From a virus, in the IMG/VR virus record IMGVR_UViG_3300021364_001341, positions 1 to 29,301 of that record: DNA of 29,301 nucleotides; one strand, written 5' to 3'. Position 1 is the first letter of the stretch. Each line of letters opens with the position of its first letter. Below are positions 7,018-13,652 of this stretch, in pieces. The translations under genes and the position numbers were made by a program. The notes below the pieces were generated by a model. The model did no database searches, was not told where the DNA came from, and was given only the letters and a program-made list of their open reading frames with translations.

Positions 7018-7367
7018 TGGCAGATTTTTATGATGAAGAGAAGTTTACTCTAAAACAAGATTGGAATTGGGGTAAGATATTTCATAAAGCAGATGATTGG
7101 ATTCATCAACAAGCATACGATAATGCCTATGACAATATGTTAGAGTATCTTGAAATAGGAAGTGAAGACGAACTTACTGAAGTTCATTTAGATGAATGTC
7201 AAGCACTTATTGATTACTTAGAAACCCCTTATGCTGACGGTGGTGAAGGTATGGATATGAACGGACATAGTCCAACATATTATGCATACTATAGAGTCAT
7301 GATGGACTGGATTGAAAACTTTGATAATGGTGAAGAGGTTCAAGGAGCACCAATAGATTTAATATGA
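7017..7367 (+). CDS. Acidic hypothetical protein
   Basis: A 116-aa acidic protein rich in tyrosine and tryptophan with predicted helices; no recognised domain. Translationally coupled on both sides (one-base overlap before, ATGA after) to the acidic 148-aa gene and the gp33-like gene. Confidence 0.6.
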   Translation: MADFYDEEKFTLKQDWNWGKIFHKADDWIHQQAYDNAYDNMLEYLEIGSEDELTEVHLDECQALIDYLETPYADGGEGMDMNGHSPTYYAYYRVMMDWIENFDNGEEVQGAPIDLI

Positions 7368-7600
7368 TTAATAAAAAAGAATTTACTGATAAAGTTGAAA
7401 AAATACTTTCACGAGGCGGAGCAGATGTTATGGGTGCAATACTCAAAGTTTGTGAACAAAATAAAATAGAACCTGAAGGTGCTAAAAGGTTATTGTCAAA
7501 TCCTCTTAAAGAAAAACTTGAAGCAGAAGCAAAGGGTTTAAAGATGATTGACAGAACGAAAACTAGCAGAGCCTCACTTCAAGGGTTCTTTGTAAAATAG
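7364..7600 (+). CDS. gp33: gp33-like late transcription coactivator (probable)
   Basis: A 78-aa protein that aligns by eye with the C-terminal half of T4 gp33. The central block 'GAILKVCEQNKIEPEGAKRL' followed by LKEKLEAEA corresponds to the gp33 helix block and its IIEKIQSEA segment. Both end in a short hydrophobic tail (LQGFFVK here, LDFLL in T4), the sliding-clamp-binding element. gp33 bridges RNA polymerase to the gp45 clamp to activate late promoters. Order gp33-gp59-gp32 is that of T4, and TATAAATA boxes in the window fit a gp55/gp33 system. Shorter than T4 gp33 (112 aa), with the N-terminal part absent. Confidence 0.62.
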   Translation: MINKKEFTDKVEKILSRGGADVMGAILKVCEQNKIEPEGAKRLLSNPLKEKLEAEAKGLKMIDRTKTSRASLQGFFVK

Positions 7601-7608
7601 GAGTAATT

Positions 7609-7899
7609 ATGCAGAAAGGTGATATAGTAACCGTCATAACATTTAATGGTGAGTTTGTAGGTAGAGTTAAGAATGTTGACCCACTTACACTTGAGAATCC
7701 AAGAATGATTATCGGTACAGAAGATGGTAAGATTGGTTTCGCAAAGGGCATTGCCGCATCAGGTGAGATTGACCCAAGTGAATTAACAATCAACAATTAT
7801 ACGTTTGTTACGCCAACTAACGAAGTTGTGCAAGAAGGTTGGACAACTCAAACAGGTTCAATCGTAGCACCCAATAAAAAGAAAGTTATAGTTACTTAA
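7609..7899 (+). CDS. Small beta-barrel (Sm/SH3-like) phage protein
   Basis: A 96-aa product with the pattern of an LSm-like barrel: 'GDIVTVITFNGEFVGRVKNV' (4-23), then a strand ending in 'LENPRMII' (about 29-36) and a C-terminal basic strand. Similar small barrels recur in T4-like marine phages next to replication genes; function unknown. GGAG ribosome-binding site. It overlaps the gp59 start by one base. Confidence 0.6.
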   Translation: MQKGDIVTVITFNGEFVGRVKNVDPLTLENPRMIIGTEDGKIGFAKGIAASGEIDPSELTINNYTFVTPTNEVVQEGWTTQTGSIVAPNKKKVIVT

Positions 7900-8492
7900 T
7901 GTCCTCACGAGAAGGTTACGATGCATATCTACTCTATCTTGGAATCAAATTGCATTTCAATACAGAGTCGTATGACTTTATCAAGTATAATGGTAAGGTC
8001 GATGCAACGATTGATGCCTATCTAAAACGAAAAGATAAGTTTCATTTCGCAAAACTTTCTCGTAAGTATAAACAAGAACTTCGTGATTTCTTTATTGCGA
8101 ATCTTTCTTTCAAAGATTATTGGGCAGGCGACTTACTTGAGAATGAAGCTCATAAAAGATACACTGAATGGAAGAAAAGACAGCAGAGTTTGTTTTACAA
8201 TTTCGAATCAGAGGTTCAATCGTTACTTGAGAAGAAAAGTATAACAGAAATACTTACAGTTAAGAGTGGTCAACACCCCTATCTACTCAAACAGTTTCTA
8301 GGTAAAAAGATATCTATCGAAACGATGTGTATACTAGAAGAGATTACACATTACAGTAAGAAGTGGAATACATTGATTAGTGAAACAATAGTTTACCCTA
8401 ATACAATTAATAAGATTAACAAATACAAATCGTTTGTGCGATATGACTTTGCACGATATAAACAAAGGTTAGTTGAACTATGCTCACAATAG
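7899..8492 (+). CDS. gp59: gp59 helicase loader
   Basis: A 197-aa protein (T4 gp59 is 217 aa) with clear T4-like signatures. The N-terminal 'GYDAYLLYLGIKLHFN' matches the T4 GxSVYKLYLMIKQHMN region, 'YDFIKYNGKV' matches 'YDVIKYNW', and 'KRKDKFHFAKLSRKYK' matches 'KRRDKYFFQKLSEKYK'. gp59 binds fork DNA and gp32 and loads the gp41 helicase at replication and recombination forks. It lies two genes after gp33 and one gene before gp32, close to the T4 order. The extra gene between gp59 and gp32 is unusual. Confidence 0.88.
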   Translation: MSSREGYDAYLLYLGIKLHFNTESYDFIKYNGKVDATIDAYLKRKDKFHFAKLSRKYKQELRDFFIANLSFKDYWAGDLLENEAHKRYTEWKKRQQSLFYNFESEVQSLLEKKSITEILTVKSGQHPYLLKQFLGKKISIETMCILEEITHYSKKWNTLISETIVYPNTINKINKYKSFVRYDFARYKQRLVELCSQ

Positions 8493-9193
8493 TTGGCAAT
8501 GGTCCTAGTAGACTGAATACTAATCTCAACGAGTTAGATAATTGGTGGGGTTGTAATGCAATCTTCGAAGATTACACACCAGATATATTATTTGCTGGTG
8601 ATATTGCAATGCAGTCTCATGTCATAAAGAGTAAGTATCACGAAAAGAATAAGTTTGCAGTTGGTGGGTGGGAACCATTAGACATTAATATGAAAGAAAT
8701 GATGATGTCTGGTTTTGAATACTCACATAACAAAGTAAACGATAAGACAGAGGCATTAGACGATAAGTTCATCGTCCAAGGAAATAATGAGTATGTAGAT
8801 TTCTTAGGCTATAGAAGCGATTATGAACATAACATAATTATGTATAATTTTTCAAACCTCAAGAATCTATTTACAGGAATGATGGCATTAGGATATGCCG
8901 CTGAGACAGGTCACAAAGAGGTAACTCTTTTAGGTTTTGATGCATTACAAACAGGTGATGTATCAAATGTATATGAAGGCAGACTTAATTATTTGTCTAA
9001 ATATACTATGGAAAGTAGAGTATTTGATGCTCAACGTTCCCAATTTATTGCTCTATTGAAGCACTACGATATAGAAGTTTTTTTCAAAAACTCACTAGAC
9101 GAGAATGTTAAGGTGGAGTATAATAAATTATATGATGGAACCGATTGCAAAGAATGGATTTTAGGTCTAGGTTTTGCAGACGGTTCTGTTTAA
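8480..9193 (+). CDS. GNGPS-motif glycosyltransferase-like protein
   Basis: A 237-aa protein beginning with LTIVGNGPS (2-10), the nucleotide-binding start seen in bacterial sialyltransferase (GT42) and DUF115-type proteins. It is followed by 'WWGCNAIFEDYTPDILFAGD' (about 22-41) and a later 'VTLLGFDAL' strand (about 147-155), which corresponds to the 'LxGFDxx' part of those families. The sugar donor and acceptor are unknown. It overlaps gp59 by 13 bases and precedes gp32, interrupting the usual 59-32 pair. With kdsB elsewhere in the window, a CMP-sugar-using transferase is a tempting but unproven link. Confidence 0.55.
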   Translation: MLTIVGNGPSRLNTNLNELDNWWGCNAIFEDYTPDILFAGDIAMQSHVIKSKYHEKNKFAVGGWEPLDINMKEMMMSGFEYSHNKVNDKTEALDDKFIVQGNNEYVDFLGYRSDYEHNIIMYNFSNLKNLFTGMMALGYAAETGHKEVTLLGFDALQTGDVSNVYEGRLNYLSKYTMESRVFDAQRSQFIALLKHYDIEVFFKNSLDENVKVEYNKLYDGTDCKEWILGLGFADGSV

Positions 9194-9203
9194 TACAATG
9201 CGA

Positions 9204-9209
9204 TATAAT
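9204..9209 (+). promoter_or_regulatory. Putative -10 element upstream of gp32
   Basis: A perfect TATAAT in the 38-base gap before gp32, with the expected start near 9216 and AGGAG before the ATG at 9232. No good -35 hexamer is visible at 16-18 bases, so either it is weak or an activator or alternative sigma factor is used. Confidence 0.35.
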
Positions 9210-9231
9210 GTTAATACAATAGGAGAATACA

Positions 9232-10131
9232 ATGTCGACATCATTAGATAAACTAAGAGCAGCTATGGAATCTGCTTCACCTACTGAAGGTGCAAAAAAG
9301 TCCTACTCAGACGATAACTTCTGGAAACCAGAGTTAGATAAGTCAGGCAACGGTTACGCTGTTGTTCGTTTTTTACCAACACCAGAGGGAGAGGAGATGC
9401 CTTGGGTATCTTACTTTGACCATGGTTTCCAAGGACCAGGTGGGTGGTATATCGAAAAGTCTTTAACGACTCTTGGAAAACAAGACCCTGTATCAGAGTA
9501 TAATTCACAACTCTGGAATACCGGCATCGAAGCAAACAGAGAGATTGCACGTAAACAAAAAAGACGTTTACATTATGTGTCAAACATCTATGTTGTTTCT
9601 GACCCTAAAAATCCTGATAATGAAGGTAAGGTGTTTTCTTACAGATATGGTAAGAAGATTTTTGAAATGTTGAAAGAAGCAATTTCACCAGCATTCGAAG
9701 ATGAAGCACCGATTAACCCATTTGACCTCAGAGGTGAGGGTGCAAACTTTAAAATCAAAATCAGAAAAGTAGATGGTTACTGGAACTATGATAAATCAGA
9801 GTTCGATACACCTGCTCCTCTTTTTGACAGTGAAGAAAAGTTGAATAACATATATAGTTCACTTAGTTCACTGAATGAGTTAATTGCACCAGAGCAATTC
9901 AAGTCGTATGACGAGTTAAAAGAAAAACTCGACAGAGTGCTTGGACTGTCAGGTGGAGTATCCAATTCAACTGCTGAATCAGTTGCAGAAGACTTAGACG
10001 AAGTGCCTTGGTCTGGTGTAAATGAAGCAACAGCAGATGAACCTGTAATCTCATCAGCAGAAACTTCTGAAACTGTATCTACCACAGAAGACGATGCGAT
10101 GGATTACTTTAAGAAGTTAGCTACTGAGTAG
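9232..10131 (+). CDS. gp32: gp32 single-stranded DNA-binding protein
   Basis: A 299-aa protein (T4 gp32 is 301 aa). The core is recognisable: 'YAVVRFLPTPEGEEMPWVSY' (42-61), 'ARKQKRRLHYVSNIYVVSDP' (104-123), matching the T4 region ending YWANILVVKDP, and 'NEGKVFSYRYGKKIFEML', matching the T4 ENEGKVFKYRFGKKIWDKI block. The C-terminus is acidic (rich in E/D/S) ending in DDAMDYFKKLATE, as needed for contacts with replication proteins. It coats ssDNA in replication, repair and recombination. The whole protein contains no cysteine, so the T4 zinc-binding site is absent. Strong AGGAG ribosome-binding site. Confidence 0.93.
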   Translation: MSTSLDKLRAAMESASPTEGAKKSYSDDNFWKPELDKSGNGYAVVRFLPTPEGEEMPWVSYFDHGFQGPGGWYIEKSLTTLGKQDPVSEYNSQLWNTGIEANREIARKQKRRLHYVSNIYVVSDPKNPDNEGKVFSYRYGKKIFEMLKEAISPAFEDEAPINPFDLRGEGANFKIKIRKVDGYWNYDKSEFDTPAPLFDSEEKLNNIYSSLSSLNELIAPEQFKSYDELKEKLDRVLGLSGGVSNSTAESVAEDLDEVPWSGVNEATADEPVISSAETSETVSTTEDDAMDYFKKLATE

Positions 10132-10133
10132 TA

Positions 10134-10257
10134 GTTGACTTCACACGAAACTGAGGCCGTGGAAGATTCTCAGTAAGGGAAAGGTCAACATCATCATCAC
10201 GATGCGGAGTTGGTCGGTGAAGAACGGGTTGCTGTAAGGCGTGGGGTGACTTCACAC
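10134..10257 (+). ncRNA. Candidate structured RNA between gp32 and bS21 genes
   Basis: This 124-base stretch has no ORF and is visibly richer in G than the flanks. Helices by eye: GUUGAC (10134-10139) with GUCAAC (10184-10189), enclosing ACUGAG (10150-10155) with CUCAGU (10169-10174). CACG (10144-10147) can pair with CGUG (10158-10161), which would make an H-type pseudoknot. A second hairpin pairs UCACGAU (10197-10203) with 10213-10220 around one bulge. TGACTTCACAC occurs at both ends (10136-10146 and 10247-10257), and both copies could pair with GUGAAG (10217-10222), suggesting alternative folds. It could be a gp32 3' element, a processed small RNA or an upstream regulator of bS21. The direction is assumed from its neighbours. 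Confidence 0.4.
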
Positions 10258-10273
10258 TTTTATAAAAACACAC

Positions 10274-10303
10274 TAGACAAAAGATACATAATTATAGTAT
10301 AAT
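10274..10303 (+). promoter_or_regulatory. Promoter for bS21 gene, nearly leaderless
   Basis: TAGACA (10274-10279), 18-base spacer, perfect TATAAT (10298-10303); the spacing is the same as in the early cassettes at 1701, 2010 and 2751. The ATG is eight bases after the -10 box, so the mRNA leader would be only about 0-3 bases. No Shine-Dalgarno sequence is present. Confidence 0.65.
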
Positions 10304-10311
10304 AGAAACAC

Positions 10312-10548
10312 ATGACACAAGTAACACCAAGACGAAATAAGAAGACGAATCAACTCGAAGGTTTTGATTCTATGCTAAGAAGATTTCGTAAAGCATGTGA
10401 TAAGAAAGGTATCGTTAAAGAATGTAGAGATAGAAAGTATTACGAGAAACCAAACGATACTCGCAATCAAAAAAATCAGGAACTAAAACGTAAAAAGAAA
10501 TTAGAACTTAAGAGAAGACAAGACAGTAATTATAGAAAAGTAAGATGA
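10312..10548 (+). CDS. rpsU: Phage-encoded ribosomal protein bS21
   Basis: A 78-aa basic protein with the bS21 signature. 'FDSMLRRFRKACDKKGIVKE' (19-38) matches the bacterial 'FxxALRRFKRxCEKAGxLxE' helix, then 'CRDRKYYEKPNDTR' matches 'xRxREFYEKPTxxR', followed by a lysine/arginine-rich helix. bS21 sits at the mRNA exit/platform of the 30S subunit beside the anti-Shine-Dalgarno sequence and affects initiation. Phage S21 genes are known from pelagiphages and other viruses. An N-terminal extension of about 15 residues (TPRRNKKTNQLEG) replaces the usual short start. It overlaps the next gene by 4 bases. Confidence 0.88.
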   Translation: MTQVTPRRNKKTNQLEGFDSMLRRFRKACDKKGIVKECRDRKYYEKPNDTRNQKNQELKRKKKLELKRRQDSNYRKVR

Positions 10549-10751
10549 GTAATTGGCATGGAGGAAAGGGTTCAAAAAGAAGGAACTCAAACGAAGAACT
10601 CTATGCAGACAACTGGCAGAAAATCTTTGGTAAGAAAAAACCTGAATTAAAAGTTCGTAAAGAAACACCCTCACATGGACTTACTCAAGTTCATAAAGAT
10701 AAGACGAAAGTCATACCTCGAAAAAGTAAATACTACGATAAGTTAGATTGA
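10545..10751 (+). CDS. Small basic WHGGKG protein, conserved in T4-like phages
   Basis: A 68-aa basic protein beginning MSNWHGGKGSKRRNSNEE with a central 'NWQKIFGKKK'. Short proteins with a W-x-GGKG start and an 'NWDxIFGK' motif recur in T4-like phages, usually unannotated. Co-translated with bS21 (ATGA overlap), so a link to ribosome or RNA function is possible. Its stop codon abuts the stop of the convergent 540-aa gene with no base in between. Confidence 0.62.
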   Translation: MSNWHGGKGSKRRNSNEELYADNWQKIFGKKKPELKVRKETPSHGLTQVHKDKTKVIPRKSKYYDKLD

Positions 10752-12374
10752 TTACTTAGACAATGCTTCTGCGACTGCAGGTTGTCCTTGTTGAACGTAA
10801 GCACTTGTAATATTTTGCTGAAGACTTGGTGCCATAATTTGTGCCAACTGTCCTTGTCTACCTAGTTTACTATCTAAGAAAGTTGTTTTACCTTCAGCAG
10901 TTTGTTCTGCAATTTTTTCACCTGTTTGCTTTGCTTTACTAATATATCTGTCAGCAACCATTCCCATGTTGTTATTGTTGATGTCAATACCACCAATATC
11001 ACTTTCTACATCGTCTATTATAGTTCTTAGATTAACTCGTTTATTTTCAGATTGCAGTTTTGCTAATCTGTCTTGGGCAGATACTTCATTAGTTTCATTA
11101 TACTTATTAATAAAATTATTTGCAGCCTCTATAGCTTTTTGAGCGGTCTCTCTTTGTGAATCATTTCTAGCATTCTTAAGTCTTTTTTCTAATTCTGGCA
11201 AACGTCTTGCAGACTCTAAAGCAAGTATATCTAATTCTGCTTGAGAGGTGGCATCTGCTTGAAATTCTTCTTTTGATTTTTGTAATACATCACCTTGTGC
11301 ATTTACAAGTTGACCTGATTCATTGTATTTTGAATCTTTTGTTGTAAGTCCTTCTTCTCTAATCTTTTTTAACTTCTCTTCTTTAGAAATATCCATAGCA
11401 CCGATTTCATTAACTCTATCTCTATCTTTTGCTATTGCATTGACTCGGTTTCTTCTTTGAACTTCTTTTTCATTCTTTTCAATCATTGCTTCTCTATCTT
11501 TTTTAGATAAGAAATCTGCACCTACTTTACCTAGTAAATCATTAATGCCTAGAATTAAACTTCTTACGCCGTTTGCAAATCGACCAAATACATTTTGTAT
11601 CATATTGATTGTATCACCAATGGCATCCCAACCATTAAGAGCAGAAATGAATAGACCAATAGCAGTCGCAACTGCAACAAGAGCGGCAACAACTGCAAGA
11701 CCTTTTAATGCAAAAAGTGCCACAGGTATTAACATAGCACCAAGACCCACAGTCAATCTAAACAGTCCTGCACCAAAAGCTTTTAGTCCTGCTAGAACAG
11801 GAGCAAGTGCCATCATTATCTTATCATTGATACCACTAAACATGTTCTTAAATCCTTCACTGACCTCTGAAGTTAAGGCAAGAGCATTATTAGTATTAGG
11901 ATTTGGTAAAGCATTTCCATCTATTACTTCGTATTCACCATCTATTATATTTGAATCGTCAGGTTCAACTTGAGATTGTTGTTCTTGTTTTCTTGATTTA
12001 CCTTGTAAGAAGTTTAATCCAGCAAAAGCAAAACTACCTATCTCAGCGAAAGGTGCAAATAAATCTCCTAATGCATTAAATTTTTTACTAACTTCTTCTA
12101 TGATACCTTTGATATCAATGAAACCCATAGATAGTTCTTTCAAACCATCTGCTGACCTACCAAAAGCACCTTTCATTCCATCGCCAGCTCTTTCTAGATT
12201 AGAAATTACTTTTTTAACTTTGTCGCCAATCTTATCTTGTTTTTCAATTACAACATCTTGCTTTTCTACAGATACATCTAAATTGTCTGTTATCTGCCTA
12301 GTTTTATCTGCAAACGGTCTTGCAAACTTATCTAAAACTGCTGATTGTAATTGTGGATTGACTGCGACTTCCAT
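10752..12374 (-). CDS. Tail tape-measure/baseplate hub candidate (gp29-like)
   Basis: A 540-aa protein, close to T4 gp29 (590 aa). The N-terminal third is helical with heptad-like segments (VEKQDVVIEKQDKIG), residues 187-247 are strongly hydrophobic and alanine/glycine-rich, and residues 275-400 are charged coiled-coil. This is the usual make-up of a tape measure that sets tail length and passes through the tube. It is the last gene of the leftward cluster gp26-(2-TM protein)-this gene, the usual place for a tape measure after the tail-assembly chaperone. By-eye homology to gp29 itself is not evident; the call rests on size, composition and position. Confidence 0.6.
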   Translation of the reverse strand: MEVAVNPQLQSAVLDKFARPFADKTRQITDNLDVSVEKQDVVIEKQDKIGDKVKKVISNLERAGDGMKGAFGRSADGLKELSMGFIDIKGIIEEVSKKFNALGDLFAPFAEIGSFAFAGLNFLQGKSRKQEQQSQVEPDDSNIIDGEYEVIDGNALPNPNTNNALALTSEVSEGFKNMFSGINDKIMMALAPVLAGLKAFGAGLFRLTVGLGAMLIPVALFALKGLAVVAALVAVATAIGLFISALNGWDAIGDTINMIQNVFGRFANGVRSLILGINDLLGKVGADFLSKKDREAMIEKNEKEVQRRNRVNAIAKDRDRVNEIGAMDISKEEKLKKIREEGLTTKDSKYNESGQLVNAQGDVLQKSKEEFQADATSQAELDILALESARRLPELEKRLKNARNDSQRETAQKAIEAANNFINKYNETNEVSAQDRLAKLQSENKRVNLRTIIDDVESDIGGIDINNNNMGMVADRYISKAKQTGEKIAEQTAEGKTTFLDSKLGRQGQLAQIMAPSLQQNITSAYVQQGQPAVAEALSK

Positions 12375-12763
12375 TATTTACCGAATGCCTTACCTGCTTC
12401 TGATATTCCAAATGCACCAAGTGTAACTACTACAAACGATGTGTAGATTGTGTCTGATATTAATAAGTCCATTCCCCAAAATGCAGTGATTAAATCACAA
12501 ACACCGAAGACTACCATTAAGAAAAATGATATGAACCCTATGATTGATTTTTCGTTGATGTCGTTTTCATCTCTGAACAATGCCCCAATTGAAAATCTTT
12601 CTACTGGTTTCGCTGCCGCAGTAGCAATTTTGAGCTCTTTGGACATCTTTTCCATTTCTTTAATCTTGTCCTGTGCTTCATCAACTTTCAGAACAAGTTC
12701 AGTATACTTCTCAAGGTCGACTTTAACTTCGCCACTACCTTGTTTTATTGTTTCATCTGCCAT
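12374..12763 (-). CDS. Two-transmembrane protein between gp26 and tape-measure genes
   Basis: A 129-aa protein with an N-terminal coiled-coil stretch (residues 15-50) and two hydrophobic helices (about 73-96 and 101-122) with a short turn. Topology resembles class II holins, but its place in the tail operon suggests a virion or assembly-linked membrane protein. It starts one base after the end of the predicted gp26 frameshift product, with AAAGGA as ribosome-binding site, and overlaps the tape-measure start by one base. Confidence 0.6.
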   Translation of the reverse strand: MADETIKQGSGEVKVDLEKYTELVLKVDEAQDKIKEMEKMSKELKIATAAAKPVERFSIGALFRDENDINEKSIIGFISFFLMVVFGVCDLITAFWGMDLLISDTIYTSFVVVTLGAFGISEAGKAFGK

Positions 12764-12764
12764 G

Positions 12765-12944
12765 TTATTTCCTTTTTTGTCGTTCTTTCTCTTCTTCTAA
12801 GTATTGAAGTAAGAGTTTAATGTATATCTCCCTTTCCCATGGCATCATATTTTCTAATTCAGTTAATGAATAATTATGATGTTGCATTAACTGAAAGTTG
12901 GTGTTATAATAATTATACACCGACTCATGTGAAAGGGCGATTAA
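12765..12944 (-). CDS. -1 frameshift extension of gp26 (59 aa), tail-assembly-chaperone type
   Basis: In the -1 frame relative to gp26, translation past the T-run stays open for exactly 59 codons and stops at 12765-12767, one base before the next start. The product is a coherent helical tail with 'ELENMMPWEREIYIKLLLQY' and then EEEKERQKRK, which looks like the T-part of G/GT tail chaperones (short helix pair plus charged end), not random sequence. The only ATG in this stretch (minus strand, 12885-12887) would give a 40-aa peptide but has no Shine-Dalgarno sequence. A -1 slip would give a fusion of about 291 aa. No independent gene or promoter explains the open frame. Confidence 0.6.
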   Translation of the reverse strand, partial: LIALSHESVYNYYNTNFQLMQHHNYSLTELENMMPWEREIYIKLLLQYLEEEKERQKRK

Positions 12945-13639
12945 AAAAAATTTTCTAAACCTTTCAACTCTATGACTTGTTTATTACTACACAAAGGACA
13001 AACTGCTTCTATTTCATGAGATAACGTTGGCACTTGAGATATAAAAGTTGCAATCTTTTCTATTTGTGTCACGGTTAAACTCTCAAAAAATTCAGTTTTC
13101 TCTGCATCTGAATAATCTACTAAATCATAAACGTTTTCTTCATCATATATTTGAACAACACAAGACTTTACTATTTCCATAAATGTCTTTGTATTATCAT
13201 CACTGATACTACCTTGTATTGATGATTTCGGATATTCTAAAATGACTCCTAACTCATCTGATAACTCTATTTTAGTATCTGGTAAATTTGATGTATCAAT
13301 TTCTATCTCATTCAAATTTACAGTATGTGGTGTTTTACCAATACAGTCCTCTTTTTCACAAGGAATGTTTAATTCGGTAGTTTCACCCACTGATTTACTT
13401 CTAATTTGCAAAAATAGATACTCTAAATCTGCAATAGGTAAATCATCAGTGTTTACTTGACCTTCAGTAACAGCATGAACCATTTCTTTTAAAACATTGT
13501 ATGATTCTTTTTGCTCACTGTCTTGTAATAGCATCAAATTTCTTTGTTCTTTTACAAGAAATGGTCTAAATTTCACTTCTTTTTTACTCAAAGGCAACTC
13601 ACAATAATAATGTGGTGCCTTTTGCACTGGTAATCCCAT
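12941..13639 (-). CDS. gp26: gp26-like baseplate hub/tail assembly protein (T4_baseplate family)
   Basis: A 232-aa protein (T4 gp26 is 208 aa). Family features seen: 'LPLSKKEVKFRPFLVKEQRN' (15-34), a central 'DLEYLFLQIRSKSVGE', and paired cysteines (CEKEDC near the middle, CPLC near the C-terminus), the pattern of the T4 base plate family. T4 gp26 takes part in hub assembly. The zero-frame protein ends LENFF at a T-run immediately before TAA; the -1 frame continues for 59 codons. Good ribosome-binding site (TTAGGAG). Six bases downstream of the probable gp54 stop in the leftward operon. Confidence 0.78.
   Translation of the reverse strand: MGLPVQKAPHYYCELPLSKKEVKFRPFLVKEQRNLMLLQDSEQKESYNVLKEMVHAVTEGQVNTDDLPIADLEYLFLQIRSKSVGETTELNIPCEKEDCIGKTPHTVNLNEIEIDTSNLPDTKIELSDELGVILEYPKSSIQGSISDDNTKTFMEIVKSCVVQIYDEENVYDLVDYSDAEKTEFFESLTVTQIEKIATFISQVPTLSHEIEAVCPLCSNKQVIELKGLENFF
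12944..12950 (-). promoter_or_regulatory. Candidate -1 slippery heptamer U UUU UUU at the end of gp26
   Basis: On the minus strand gp26 ends GAA AAT TTT TTT TAA, so the last two sense codons form U UUU UUU in the right phase for tandem -1 slippage, with the stop directly 3'. The overlapping A AAU UUU also fits X XXY YYZ. A Shine-Dalgarno-like AAAGG lies about nine bases upstream, similar to the dnaX stimulator spacing. A hairpin (12900-12921: GGUGU/ACACC plus an AU stem) lies about 21 bases downstream, further than is usual. Confidence 0.6.
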
Positions 13640-13652
13640 AATAAACTCCTAA

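Noticed and set aside
10135-10164. TTGACT after the gp32 stop as a fourth early promoter cassette
   Set aside because: At 18 bases distance the sequence is GTGGAA, not a -10 element; the hexamer is better explained as one strand of the GUUGAC/GUCAAC helix.
10189-10204. CATCATCATCAC as a repeat or His-tag-like coding stretch
   Set aside because: No open frame runs through it; it is a short triplet run within the structured element.
10134-10257. Hammerhead or other known self-cleaving ribozyme in the structured gap
   Set aside because: CGAAAC and CUGAG occur, but the CUGAUGA core is missing and the strand order does not fit a hammerhead; no other ribozyme consensus could be matched by eye.
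11545-12426. Plus-strand ORFs inside the leftward tape-measure gene
   Set aside because: They are antisense to a coherent 540-aa coding region, with proline/serine-rich products and no upstream signals.
12374-12763. Two-TM protein as the phage holin
   Set aside because: The topology would fit, but it lies in the late tail operon between gp26 and the tape-measure gene, far from the cell wall hydrolase; kept only as a membrane protein.
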